Below are positions 10,641 to 21,681 of a DNA stretch of 64,000 bases, piece by piece. The notes beneath the pieces were generated by a model that made no database searches, was not told the DNA's origin, and was given only the letters and a program-made list of their open reading frames with translations. The position numbers and the translations under genes were made by a program. The stretch covers positions 33,628,001-33,692,000 of the forward strand of contig CM044309.1 in NCBI GenBank assembly GCA_024291935.2, read 5' to 3'. Source of the DNA: Okapia johnstoni (lineage: Eukaryota > Chordata > Mammalia > Artiodactyla > Giraffidae). Numbering within the stretch: position 1 is the stretch's first letter; each line of letters begins with the position of its first letter.

Positions 10641-11051
10641 CCGCGGAGGACAAACAGCTGGCGAGTGTCAGGTCTGGCCGCCTCCCCGCTGCCCGCACGC
10701 ACCTACCCGCGCCCGGGACGCACATTTTCCTTCCCTCGCCACGAGTTCACCTGGGACTTTGGGAAATAACTGTGCGGTGGGAGCTGCGCTCCAGCCTTGT
10801 CATTTGCTGAGGTGGGGTGGGTGGGGGGTGGGGGTAGCGGTGCCCGAGGAAGTGAACTTATTTTTGTTCCTTCACAAAGACTGGACCAGGCTGTACCTTT
10901 CGCGCGAGGAGGTTACAACCGCGGGCACCTCCTCGTCTGCTGCATTGTGTATTCGATGCAGCACCTCTAGGCGATAATCATTTCACAGAAAATGCACCGC
11001 CCCGAGTGTCTTATTGCTGTGATGAAATGGAAATTTAAATAAAAGGTCGAA

Positions 11052-11057
11052 CACGTG
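11052..11057. promoter_or_regulatory. Palindromic E-box CACGTG
   Basis: The hexamer CACGTG lies just outside the CpG island, about 45 bp before the CCAAT box. It is a candidate USF/MYC-type site by motif only. Confidence 0.35.
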
Positions 11058-11098
11058 CGTTCAGTGGGAAGTATTGACATGGGTGTTACATCACCAGC

Positions 11099-11210
11099 AG
11101 CCAATCAGATGGCTCCAGTCGTGTTTATACTTCTACAACCACCTTGTGAGTATTACAGTATGTCATAACGTTATAAATATTAGGCAGGGTTTTCCCCAAG
11201 AGTGGGGAGG
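11099..11210 (+). promoter_or_regulatory. Candidate plus-strand promoter (CCAAT + TATA)
   Basis: AGCCAATCAG at 11099-11108 matches the NF-Y CCAAT box. TATAAATA follows at 11172-11179, which would place initiation near 11200-11210. The element faces away from ZBTB10 and lies just beyond the CpG island, as expected for a divergent transcript. No protein-coding frame follows, so any product would be non-coding. Motif spacing is the only support. Confidence 0.35.
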
Positions 11211-13694
11211 AGTCGGCTCACACTGACGCTGCGTGCGACTCCGAAGAGAGTGTGTGTTAAGGCAAGAATTGATTTTTAAGACTTTGGGTTTTTTTTTTAA
11301 CTGTTTACACTGCACATGGAATTTAGAGTGATTAGAAGAACAGATGGAGCTGGAAATGAAACTTTTACAATAATAATCGTAGTCAACTTGTTCAGAAAAA
11401 GATTTTCCAATTTGGAGCCCTTATACTCGTATTTTAAAATATTTCTTAATATGCCAAATTTAGCGAATTCTAAAGTGTTGAGATTCATTTTACTCTTTGA
11501 AACGTGAAATAAACTTTTAAAAACAAAAAGAGTGTAAAATCTTAAATTATTTTTATTCAAACTTATTTCAGATTAAAAAAAAGATATTCTCAAACTATGG
11601 AGGAGCTTTTTACTCTTTCACTCTTTTAATAAATATGTTAAGAGGACTAAAGGAAACAGTATATGTAAATAAAACAAATAACTCAGTAAATTACAGAAAT
11701 TAAAACTATATTAAAAGGTTAATCACAAACATTCAAAATACGTTCAAGATAATTATTGAGTAGGTAAAAAAAGGACATGTTACTTTTTACATTAGTGTAT
11801 GTCAGGATGTGCATGGGGAAAAATGAGAAAAACACAGAACTCTGGTTATAGATGATGTGTTAGAGGCTTTAATCTTTTATGTTATATATTAATGGAAAGT
11901 TATATGTATTTAATAAAGAGCATGTGTTACAACATGTGTTAAAATATTTAGGTTCTCTAGTTTTATGATTCTGTTCTCTTCAGTAATTTCTATTTTTAAA
12001 ATAAACAGTATTTAAAACTTTGAACATATCATGTGGAATATGGAATATAGTATTTTTTCAAGATTAACCTTAAAAAAACGGATTATCCCAGACATATTAT
12101 AAAATACTATTTGTCTTAATATTTTTGAATGGACTAAACACATGCACAGCCATACCCATATATTGTGTAGATTGTATATTGTATAGATTTATTCATATCA
12201 ACTGTTACTTAATTCACTGTAATTTTAGTATCTGTAATAAATGAACAGTGTTGTATGTCAAACAAAAATTGTTAGTTCTACCTTTTAGTTATTTTGTTAG
12301 TAATGATCAGATTGCTACATATCCATGTTGTCACCTGGCCACCAATGATAAACAGCCTGAAACTGCAATATAGGTTCTTAGATTGGTACAGTTTGTGGAT
12401 TTAAAAAAAAATTTGTCCTGCTTTGTTTTAGTTGTTGGAAAACTTAGGACAGTGGAATCTCTGATGACCTAATTTGTATGTTGGAGAAATGAGAGGATTC
12501 TGCCCACTTGGCTGTATGTATTATGTACTATATGGAAGAATGTTATAATAATGCTCTGCTTTGTCCTTAATGCATTTTTTAAAAATTCCAGACACTTTGC
12601 AAATAAATACATTATTTATTCAGTTTTAACTCTCACTCCCTTCTCCAGAAAAAAAGGAAAGAGTTACTGAAGTTAATTGCTTATCCAGGGTTAAGGTGAT
12701 GGGAAGTAAATGTTCTTAAGAATTTTTTATTTTGGCTTTAAAGATTTTTTCCATTCCCAAACTGTTAAACTCATATCTTTGTCGTCGTCGTTTTTTTCAT
12801 CTTATTTGCCTAGTACATAACAGGCAATATATATTTGTGCTAGTATGATAGTTGTTTTTTTTTTTTTTTTTTTGCTGATTCTGGTAGCATCAGAATCGCC
12901 AAAAATGCTTTACTCCATTAAGTTGTTAGTTGTATCCAAACTGTATTTTTCTCAGACATGTAGCTTACCTTCTGTTTTGGAAAATTCACATCATCTTCTG
13001 TCTGGAGATTTGGTTAAATGTGCACTGATTAGGGATGAACAACACTAGATTCGAGTGGTACAAATAAATGACTTAAATGCTAAGGCCACTGACCTCCTTA
13101 CAGCCAAACAGTGTGAGTGTATGTATGAGTGTGTGTATATTTTTATCATTATATATGTGTAAATATATATTCAGTTGTCTTCTTCTTAACCCTGAAGGAA
13201 GATCAAATCAGAAACAAAGTTCAAGAGGATAGAAATCCACAAAAGTCTCAGAAGACTCTGAACAAGGGAACTTTGAGTAACAGAAGGGGATCTCCTGTTC
13301 TGTAAATGGAGTTTTTAAGAATTCCCCCACCCCTTCCAGTCTCCTACTAGCAGGCAGGGATCTATTCTCCCCTCTAGCCCCTATATTTGCTGTTGGGGTT
13401 CTACCATATTTAAGGGGATTCCCCCTTATGCTTACCAGGGGAACCCCTCCAGAATGGGGCATCCCCAGCCAATTTGTCCCCTAATTTCACTTTAGGCTGT
13501 GTAGAACTGCTGCAGGTTACCTTGATAACTCTTCCCTTGTAACTCTTTGATGAGGCTAAACTCCTCTACCTGGTTCAGCTGATCTCTGATGATCAAACTT
13601 GACTATTCTTTATTGTCTTCGAGAGGCATTTTTGCCTCGACAGCCCTTTGCCTCTTTAGGTTCTAGGGAGAATATGCTGTGATTCTGTATGTGG

Positions 13695-13825
13695 CACTGA
13701 CATGTGTCATCCACCAGAATAAAGTCCCTGAGAATAGAGACTATGTATTATTCACTCTTACTTTCCCCTACCCCAAGCCCAACCCAGCTCGAAGTAGGCA
13801 ATTAGTAAATATTTATTTTATTTTC
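13695..13825 (-). repeat. L2 LINE 3' tail
   Basis: AATAAAGTCCCTGAGAATAG...GTAGGCAATTAGTAAATATTT is the reversed-sense L2 end (segments that read 'ccctgag..gggac' and 'taaatatttgtt' in the consensus). Confidence 0.55.
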
Positions 13826-13959
13826 CCTCACAATCTGTTTTAGTAGGCCACTTTTTCTTTTGTTTATTCTTCTTTCCCTTCGATAACTAAAAAATATTCT
13901 TTTTGAAGATATTGACCTACTATTTCCATTGCATTTACATTAAAAGCAACAATCATCAT

Positions 13960-14585
13960 ATGACACACAATGGAATATTATTCAGCCCTTAAAAAGAAGG
14001 AAGTCCAGCCATTTGCAACAACATAGGTGGACCTTGAGGACATTATATTAAGTGAAATAAGCCAGACACAAAGGGAAAAATACAACGAAATCCAGAATGA
14101 GGAATCTAGTGAAACTCATAGAAGCAGAAGGTGGAATGGTGCCATGGGCCAGAAGGAGAGGGAAATGAGAGACATTAGTCAAAGGTTACAGTTTCAGTTA
14201 TGCAACATGAATAGCCTTAGAAATTCCTGTATCATGTAGTGTCTATAGTTAACCTGTACTGTACACTCAAAAGGGGATAGATTTTCAGCGTCCTTATCAC
14301 AAAAATGAACTTGGGCAAGCTCTGGGAGATGGTGAGGGATAGGAAGGTCGGCGTGCTGCAGTCCATGGGGTCACAAAGAGTCGGACACAACTGGGCAACT
14401 GAACAAACAAGTCACAAAAAAACAATAGAATGGGCAGTAGGAAACTTTGGGAGATGATGAAAATGTTTATGGCACAGATAGTGGTAATGGTTTCACGAGT
14501 ATATGCTTATCTCCAGACTCATGAAGTTGTATACATTAAATATGTACTGCTTTTCATGTGTCAATCATACCTTAACAAACTTAAG
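13960..14585 (+). mobile_element. L1 3' end (ORF2 end and 3' UTR), split by a BovB piece
   Basis: AATGGAATATTATTCAGCCC...CATTTGCAACAACATAGGTGG is the typical L1 ORF2 3' segment. It is followed by 3' UTR sequence. The copy is interrupted at 14306-14411 by a younger insertion. Confidence 0.75.
14297..14420 (+). mobile_element. BovB/Bov-A 3' tail inserted in the L1, with target-site duplication
   Basis: The insert 14306-14411 carries GGCGTGCTGCAGTCCATGGG...GGACACAACTGGGCAACTGA, the BovB 3' end. The 9-base repeat tcacaaaaa flanks it at 14297-14305 and 14412-14420. Confidence 0.8.
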
Positions 14586-14629
14586 CAAAAGCAATGATAA
14601 TGTAGTTCAGTATAAATAACATTAGCACC

Positions 14630-14825
14630 ATTTTCTATGTTGCTTACAGTGAATTACAATTTACACAACTTCCTTATGAGTTAAATGAGGGTAGGTATTA
14701 TTATTCTCATTCAACAGATAAGGAAACAAAAAGGTTAATTGACTTGCTTAAAGTTACTGGCTGAGGTATACCTAAATTGAATATAAGGGTAATACCCTCT
14801 AGTCTAAAGCACCTTTAGCTACTAA
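14630..14825 (+). repeat. MIR SINE, diverged
   Basis: Order of segments matches MIR: TTATTATTCTCATTCAACAG, ATAAGGAAAC, TTAATTGACTTGCTTAAAGT, and a TCTAGTCTAAAGCACC end. Confidence 0.65.
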
Positions 14826-15044
14826 AATACAAATGGTACACTTAACAATGTATCTTATAATGTATCTTATAAATTGGAAGCTGTACTAAATTTTAAATAT
14901 GTTTATTGTTCAAATACTGTCATAGAAGAAAATAAAAAGATTTTTATGTGAACACAGTCTTCCTTTTTTGCACGTAGCCATAAGAAAATTTTGGTGTTTA
15001 TGAGTTGGACTTAGCCTCTTTTTTTGCTTTTAGTTTTTGAGTGA

Positions 15045-15243
15045 GAGTGAAGTCGCTCAGTCGTGTCCGATTCTTTGCGACCCCATGGACTGTAGCCTAC
15101 CCAGCTCCTCTGTCCATGGAATTCTCCAGGCAAGAGTACTAGAGTGGGTTGCCATTTCCTTCTCCAGAGGATCTTCCCGACCCAGGGATTGAACGTGGGT
15201 CCTCCCACATTGTAGGCAGATGCTTTACCATCTGAGCCACCTT
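15045..15243 (-). mobile_element. Bov-tA SINE
   Basis: Full reversed copy from GAAGTCGCTCAGTCGTGTCC to the tRNA-derived head ending TTACCATCTGAGCCACC. Confidence 0.93.
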
Positions 15244-15264
15244 AATATGTTTTAATATGATTGA

Positions 15265-15512
15265 TTTTTTTTTATTTTAGTGGGATAGATATACCATAAT
15301 TGATATAACCAGCCTTCCATTGTTGAACATTTCATTGTTTACAGTTTTGGGGTTTTTTGCAATTATAAACAACTCTTTAGTGAATATCCTTGAAACTAAA
15401 GCTTTGCATCTTATTTCTCTAGGATAAATTCTAAAAGAATTTCTGGCAAAGGGAACCAACATTTTATAAAGTCCTGTATTAGCTACCTGATTGCCCTCCA
15501 GAAATGCACTCA
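15265..15512 (-). repeat. Ancient L1 fragment
   Basis: TTGCAATTATAAACAACTCT...GAATATCCTTG and GATTGCCCTCCAGAAA are reversed L1M-like 3' segments. The match is from memory of old L1 consensus layout. Confidence 0.5.
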
Positions 15513-15879
15513 AAACTGTAAATAAAGTACCAGAAGAAAATGTTATTAGGGCGGTATTTCTGTAATATTGGGGAGTGAAAGAGTTAATTCTAAGCAGAAT
15601 ACAAAGGTCAGAAACCTTAAAGGAAAAGATTGTCAGAACTGACTATATAAATTGTAAAACTTTCGTTTTCCAAAAACATAATAAAGATTTTTATTAAGCA
15701 AACTAGGAAAAAGAGATCAGGCTATATATGACAGACAACTCACTATCTCCAAAGGGTTGTCATAAGTCAACAAGATAAACATACCTAGTAGAAGATTAAA
15801 AGAATGTGCAAAGGACATTTACTCGAAAATCATGTAAGAAGAAATACAAGTGACTAGTAAACTTACAAGATGTGCAGAA

Positions 15880-16260
15880 TTGGCCAGGTATCAGAGAAAA
15901 GTGCATAAAAAACTCCAGGAGGTGTGATTTTTTTCAACCCACCAGAAATATAAGAAAATGAATATAATCGGGAAAGGAGGTAGGAATAACTTTCTGGTAG
16001 GCTCTTTGGCTGTATATATCAAAATGTAAAATGTGTACATATCTTTTTACCCAGCAACTTCAGTTCTAGGGACTTATCCTAGGCAAGTATTAGAATGTCT
16101 GTGCAAGGATGTTCATTGAATCACAAGGATTAGAAACCTAAAAAACTTGAGCTTCCATCAGTGTGGGGTTATTTACATACATTATGACACATGCCTATAA
16201 TGAATTACTGACCAGCCATTAAAAAGGTTGATAAGGTATTATATAACCCAAGTCTTATTA
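15880..16260 (+). repeat. Ancient L1 ORF2 3' fragment
   Basis: ACCCAGCAACTTCAGTTCTAG...GGACTTATCCTAGG...CCATCAGTGTGGGG...ACCAGCCATTAAAAAGG follows the L1M order. It is heavily decayed. Confidence 0.5.
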
Positions 16261-16729
16261 TTGAGAGAAAAAGCAATAACTATATTAACAAATATAATAG
16301 GAATGATTAATTAGTGCAATTAATAGCTACTGAACACCTACCTAGTCTTTATTAAGCCATGCTCCTGAGTACATGTAAGTTTCTACAGTCACATACAAAA
16401 GTGAAAAGTGATTAAGAGGATGAACTCTCCACATTGTCTTATATACTGAAATTATAATTTGAGTATATAATCGGAAAAATAAAGCTAACACAGTTACCTC
16501 TGATGATATGTTTTCCCCCAGGACTTCTGGAAAATATTGTTTTTCTCTTCATTTATCTGTAAACCAATTTTACCCTGCCTCCAAAAAATAAACACAAAGA
16601 GTTAAAAGATAAAGAAAAACAGTGATTCTTTCCTTAAAAAATTCCAAATCCCTTTAGAACATGATTTATTTTTGAAAAGCTTGTGTTTACATGCATATAC
16701 ATTCAGTGAAGCTTCTATCTCACCAAACT

Positions 16730-17585
16730 TTCTAGCCCTGCCCTCTAATCCCTTCTTACTGTGAAGTCAGTAATCTTTTTAAAATGCCAATCTGATTTTA
16801 TCACCCCACCAACATTAAAACCCTACAAAGGCTTTAATTATTTTCTGTTGGTCTACATATCAAAACACGTGAGAGGCCTGCGGAGCCCAGCAAGGTCTGG
16901 CTGCCTTCCACCTCTCCAGCCGCACCTTCTTCCTCTAACTCTCTCTTCCGAAAGCTAGACTCCTCCTGTCCTTCAGGTTCACTTTGATCCCTGTCTGGCC
17001 TTTGCACTGTTCCCTGTCTATGAACACTCTTCCTTCCCTTCTCATCAACCCACATTCATTCTTACATCACTTCCTCAGGGCAGCTTTCCCTGACCACCCA
17101 CACTCCCCAACATTCAGATATCCTGTTGCAGGTTCTCCCAGCACTTTTTCATCTCTCTTGCACAGCATTTGTCACAACTGCAGTTTTTCAAGTGTTAGTT
17201 GCTCAGTTGTGTCTGACTCTTTGTGACCCCATGGACTGTAGCCCACCAGGCTCCTCCTTCTGTCCATGGAATTTTCCAGGCAAAAATACTAGAATGGGTT
17301 GCCATTTCCTTCTCCAGGGGATCTTCCCGACCCAGGGATCAAACTTAGATCTCCTGCATTGCAAGCAGATTCTTTACTGTCTGAGTCAGCAGGGAAGCAC
17401 TATGTTGTCAAAATCGCAGCTTTTAAATGTATATAATTATTTGATTATCACATACTCCTCCAATAAACTGATAGTTCCATGTGAGCAAGGACCATTTCTG
17501 GCTTTGCTCAATATTGTATGTTCAGCATCTAAAAGCAGTGACTATGACATAGCAAACAATCAGGAAGGATTTGTCAAATGAATCA
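16730..17585 (-). repeat. L2 LINE 3' region split by a Bov-tA
   Basis: Reversed L2 segments occur on both sides: CTTCAGGTTCACTTTGATCC and CAGCTTTCCCTGACCACCCA on the left, and ATGTGAGCAAGGACCATTTC with a TTTGTCAAATGAATCAA tail on the right. The Bov-tA at 17190-17400 separates them. Confidence 0.65.
17190..17400 (-). mobile_element. Bov-tA SINE inserted in L2
   Basis: Complete reversed copy from GTTAGTTGCTCAGTTGTGTC to CTGAGTCAGCAGGGAAGC. Confidence 0.92.
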
Positions 17586-17906
17586 ACAATATATGAATGT
17601 GCAGATTGGCAGGCACTAGGTACTTACAACCTTGAACTTTCAACAAAAGACTAAAACAGATTTTTTACTGAATAAGCTAGTAGAACAGAAATACGGTAGG
17701 TTTTAAGTGTTGGTAATATTTGCATGTTACACAATGTAAGGCATTTCCATAAAATATACAGTTGTAGAAAGGTTGTTTGGAAATTTAAAAAAATTAAAAC
17801 TAGCAAGTAATAATTTCAATTTAAGCTACAAGATCATTAAAACATATGCAAAACTACTTTATCTGTGAAGTTATGCTTTTAATTTAAATTCTAAATTTAA
17901 ATGTAG

Positions 17907-18116
17907 ATGATGATGGTTGGTGGTGCTGTTGTGTCTGACCCCATTCACTGTAGCTACTAAGCTCCTCTCTCAATGGAATTTTCCAGGCAAGAATGCTGGA
18001 ATGGGTTGCTATTTCCTTCTCCAGAGGATCTTCCAGACCTAGGAATGGAACCCAAGTCTCTTGCGTCTCCTGCATTGGCTTGCAGATTCTATATCACTGT
18101 GCCAACTGTAAAGCCC
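17907..18116 (-). mobile_element. Bov-tA SINE, diverged
   Basis: Reversed copy: GTTGTGTCTGACCCCATTCA, then ATTTTCCAGGCAAGAATGCTGG and an unusual head ending CTGTGCCAACTGTAAAGCCC. Confidence 0.85.
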
Positions 18117-18942
18117 AGATTTAATGATAGCTAACCCTTTTGTGGTTGCAGTGTCTTTATTCTAATCACAAATAGGAGTTAGTTCACTCTATTCTCAGAG
18201 AGACGAAGTAAAAAGTAAAATGCCTCTTTTATGTATGTGAGTTGTACAAAAAATAGGTTCTTTTTACAATATGAATTTTTATATAGTCTGCAAAGGATGA
18301 GAACAATGGGGTAGGAGGTTGACATTTATTTTTATTGAAAACTGAGTTATAAAACCACATATGGATTACTGATTTTATAGAAGGTCCATCCCAAATATTT
18401 AGTTTACAGATACTGTTTGGTTCACAGACCTTCTAGGCTGATTAAATAACTAGGCTCTGTTCAGTAGCCATACATTCCACACTAATCCACCTCTCATAAA
18501 TTTATAAATGCAAACCAGTTACCTTCAGAAGGGTCAGGTGAGGAAACACGGAAGGCAGAAAGATGCCAAGGCCATAAAGGTACAATGCCATAAATACCCT
18601 AAAGCGGGACTTTCTATACCACTGCAGGCAGTAACTCTTAGGAGTCTTACATTCCAAATAAGGTAACTCCCTTCTCCCAGAATCTGGAGGTAATGTCAAG
18701 GTCAAAAATACCACACTTTGAAACTACAGCAGAGAGAATCAATATCAATCATGAGATCTGTTTTTACAAAAGGAACATACCATCCCAAAGCTGTGATTAG
18801 GGTATCTTCAAGATTGAGGGTACATCCCAGGATTGGAATGTAACTACTTCAAAGAAAACACTAACGCTTTCAGGTCTAGCCCGGTGACCTTCAAACTGGG
18901 GTGTGCTCAGCCCTAGAGGTATACACTGAATTTCTAAGGGAT

Positions 18943-19176
18943 ATGTAAGCATGTAGGGCTTCCCTGGTTGCTCAGTCGGTAAAGAACCCACCTCCAATGT
19001 GGGATACCTGAGTTCCATCCCTGGGTTGGGAAGATTCCCTGGAGGAGGCCATGGCAACCCACTCCAGTTTTCTTGCCTGGAGAATCCCCATGGACAGAGG
19101 AGCCTGGTGGGCTGCAGTCCATGGGGTCGAAACGAGTTGGACTTGACTGAGCTACTAAGCTCAGCACATGTAAGCA
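18943..19176 (+). mobile_element. Bov-tA SINE with target-site duplication
   Basis: Forward copy from GGGCTTCCCTGGTTGCTCAG through CCATGGACAGAGGAGCCTGG to the 3' end. The 9-base repeat atgtaagca lies at 18943-18951 and 19168-19176. Confidence 0.92.
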
Positions 19177-19189
19177 CTTAAGTCAGGCT

Positions 19190-19540
19190 TTCAACTTCCA
19201 CACACATTCATTTTCCAAAACTGCTGGAGATCTTTCCTCTCAAGCTGGTTTTCCTTTCCCACCTCCCTTTGCCCAATCACCCTTCTTTCGCTTCACTGAA
19301 AAAGGCAAATCGCCCATTCATCCCTGATCTTCCTGTATTATTTTACATTGCCCCAGGATGAAAACGGAGCACCAGAGACAAGCTGAAAAAGTGAATATCC
19401 CTAATTATTTGGTAGCCACACTTTTGTAGCGCTAATAGTTTCCAGCTTTTGCTTTCAACAGAACTGAAGAAGACCCTAATTGAAGTGTCAGTTGATCATT
19501 AAAAATAATTTCCTACAATCGATCTCAAGGATTTTTTTTT
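19190..19540. other. Unique sequence, nothing recognised
   Basis: No repeat family or coding frame is apparent. Confidence 0.5.
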
Positions 19541-19549
19541 TGCATGTAT

Positions 19550-20110
19550 CTTGTTCAGTTGCTCAGTCGTGTCTGACTCTTTGCAACCCCGCGGACTGCA
19601 GCACTCCAGGCCTCCCTGTCCCTCAGTATCTTGGGGAGTTTCCCCAAGTTCATATTCATTGAACTGGTGATGCCATCCAACCATCTCATACTCTGTCACC
19701 CCCTTCTCCTCCTGCCCTCAGTCTTTCCCAGCATGAGGGTCTTTTCCAATGAGTGAGATCTTTGAATCACATGGCCAAAGTATTGGAGCTTCAGCTTCAG
19801 CATCAGTCCTTCCAGTGATTATTCAGGATTGATTTCTTTAGGATTTTTTTTCCTTTTAATTTTTATTTATTTGGTTGTACCTGATCTTATCTATGGTATG
19901 TGTGAATTTTTTGGTTGTGGCATGAGGGCTCTTTGGTTGCTGCATGTGAACTCTTAGCTTGGCATGTGGGCTCTAGTTCCCTGACCAGAGATTGAACCTG
20001 GGCCGCCTGCATTGGGAGCATGGAATCTTAGCCACTGGACCACCGACTGGCTTGGTCTCCTTGCAGGACTCTCAAGAGTCTTCTCCAGCATCACAGTTCA
20101 AGAGTTTAAA
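19550..20110 (-). mobile_element. BovB LINE 3' end split by a CHR-type SINE
   Basis: Reversed BovB tail from CAGTTGCTCAGTCGTGTCTG through GATGCCATCCAACCATCTCA to GATTGATTTCTTTAGGATT (about 19843). It resumes at GGACTCTCAAGAGTCTTCTCC (20065) after the SINE. Confidence 0.85.
19846..20058 (-). mobile_element. CHR/ART2A-type SINE inside BovB
   Basis: Reversed copy: ATTTATTTGGTTGTACCTGA, CTCTAGTTCCCTGACCAGAG, TTGAACCTGGGCCGCCTGCA, and TTAGCCACTGGACCACCG at its 5' end. Confidence 0.82.
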
Positions 20111-20239
20111 GAATGTTGTGATGTAGTTAAAACTCTTTCTATTCCCATCATCCATAATTTTTTTGTGAATAAACATTCTCAACACATACTCAAAAGAAGA
20201 AAAAAAGGAATAAAATGTATGACAAACCCTTTTTCACTC

Positions 20240-20452
20240 CGTGTTCAGCCACTCAGTCGTGTCTGACTCTTTGCAACCCCATGGACTGTAGCCCACCAGG
20301 CTCCTGTGTCCATGGAATTTTCCAGGCAAGAATACTGGAGTAGGTTGCCCTTTCCTTCTCCAGGGGATCTTCCCAACCCAGGGATCGAACGTACATCTCC
20401 TGCATTGGCAGGCAGTTTCTTTACCACTGCACTCACTACCTAGGAAGCTAGG
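20240..20452 (-). mobile_element. Bov-tA SINE
   Basis: Reversed full copy from GTTCAGCCACTCAGTCGTGT to TTACCACTGCACTCACTACC and GAAGC. Confidence 0.92.
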
Positions 20453-20677
20453 AAACAAATTATTGGTACATTAATTAATTAAAAAATTTGGTTAATTAAG
20501 AAATGTATTTCCAAGAGTAAAAAAAATAAATGCTCTCCCAATAATGTTTATATTATATTTAATATCAATATATTTATGTTCCTTTGACCAAATGTGCACA
20601 CTAATAATTACAATAGTACCTCATTTCAGGATATCTTATAATATTTAAGGTTCATAGATATTTTTTTTAATTAAATT

Positions 20678-20874
20678 TAAAAGAACCTGCCTGCCAATGC
20701 GAGACACGTAAGAGACATGGGTTCGATCTCTGGGTCAGGAAGATCCCCTGGAGAAGGGAGTGGCAACCCACTCCAGTATTCTTGCTTGGAGAATCCCATG
20801 GACAGAGGAGCCTGACTGACTACAGTCCATAGGGTCACAAGGAGTCAGACATGACTGAAGCAACTTAGCACGAA
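20678..20874 (+). mobile_element. Bov-tA SINE, 5' end slightly short
   Basis: Forward copy from AAAGAACCTGCCTGCCAATG to CATGACTGAAGCAACTTAGC. Confidence 0.9.
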
Positions 20875-20994
20875 TAGGCTTCTAAGTGTAAATATTATAT
20901 TATAAAACTGTAGGGAAGTAGAATGGAAATAAAGGAATAATGTGGATTTTCCAGCTGTTTGTACACATATTTTTAAATTACCTTTCTTTTTTCC

Positions 20995-21155
20995 TTCACT
21001 AGTTTCTTTTTTAAATAGCAGCATAATTGATTTACAGTACTGCATGTTTGAAGTGTACAACATAGTAATTCACAGTTTTTAAATATTATACTCCATTTAT
21101 AGTTATTATAAAATATTGGCTATATTCCCTGTGTTGTATGTTCATATATTTTTAT
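20995..21155 (-). repeat. L1 3' UTR fragment
   Basis: AGCATAATTGATTTACAGTA...GAAGTGTACAACATAGTAAT is the reversed 3' UTR of artiodactyl L1. The boundaries are approximate. Confidence 0.5.
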
Positions 21156-21157
21156 TT

Positions 21158-21523
21158 CTTAGTTTATTTGTGGCTGTGCTGGGTCTTTGTTGCTGCTCTT
21201 GGGCTTCTCTCTAGTTGCTGTGAGCAGGGGCTACTCTCTGGTTGCGGTCCTCAAGTTTCTCATAGCAGTGGGTTGGTTCTCTTGTTGCAGAGCATGGGTT
21301 CTAGGCATTCAGGCTTCAGTAGTTTGGGCGTGTGGGCTCAGTAGTTGCAGCTCACCAGCTCTAGAGTGCTGGCTCAGTAGTTGTGTTGTATGGGCTTGGT
21401 TGCTCCACAGTATGTGGGATCTTCCAGGACGAGAAATTGAACCCCCCCCCAAAAAAAAGAGATTGAACCCATGTCCCCTGCATTGGCAGGCAGATTTTTT
21501 ACCACTTAGCCACCAGGGAAGTA
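21158..21523 (-). mobile_element. ART2A-type SINE, long form
   Basis: Reversed copy with repeated GTTGCAG/GGGCT segments and the 5' end CATTGGCAGGCAGATTTTTT...CCACCAGGGAAG. A short C9/A8 run at 21443-21459 is internal. Confidence 0.85.
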
Positions 21524-21681
21524 TGTTCATGTATTTTTAAATGAATGATGGTGGATATCAAATAAATATGATATAAAGATTCCATTGGATTTTCTAAGAC
21601 AATATAATTTTATTTTTTGGTGTCAATATTTACAAGGATACATAATTTTCAAAATTATTTTGGGGAGGAATACCTATATCA

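Larger units (their letters stand above)
8840..10960. promoter_or_regulatory. ZBTB10: CpG island over ZBTB10 exon 1, 5' UTR and promoter
   Basis: GC content and CpG density rise abruptly near 8.84 kb and fall near 10.96 kb, against an AT-rich surround. The interval contains no interspersed repeats. It holds the coding exon, the 5' UTR and several GC boxes. Long open frames on both strands inside it are by-products of the base composition and are not genes. Confidence 0.9.
10961..13690. other. AT-rich flank without young repeats
   Basis: Apart from the motifs listed near 11.05-11.2 kb, I recognise no SINE, BovB or coding frame in this 2.7-kb stretch. There is a T-run at about 12856-12873 and a short (GTC)3 beside a T-run near 12781-12797. 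Confidence 0.6.

Noticed and set aside
10370..10977. Several overlapping plus and minus open frames of 109-191 codons upstream of ZBTB10
   Set aside because: All frames are open at once because stop codons are rare in GC-rich DNA. Composition is glycine, proline and arginine only, with no conserved motif.
14027..14239. 70-codon frame resembling a small gene
   Set aside because: It is the translated end of an L1 copy.
18955..19167. tRNA-like A and B boxes (for example GGTTCGATCCC-like elements) at many places
   Set aside because: These are the tRNA-derived heads of Bov-tA and CHR SINEs, not functional tRNA genes. The cloverleaf is not preserved.
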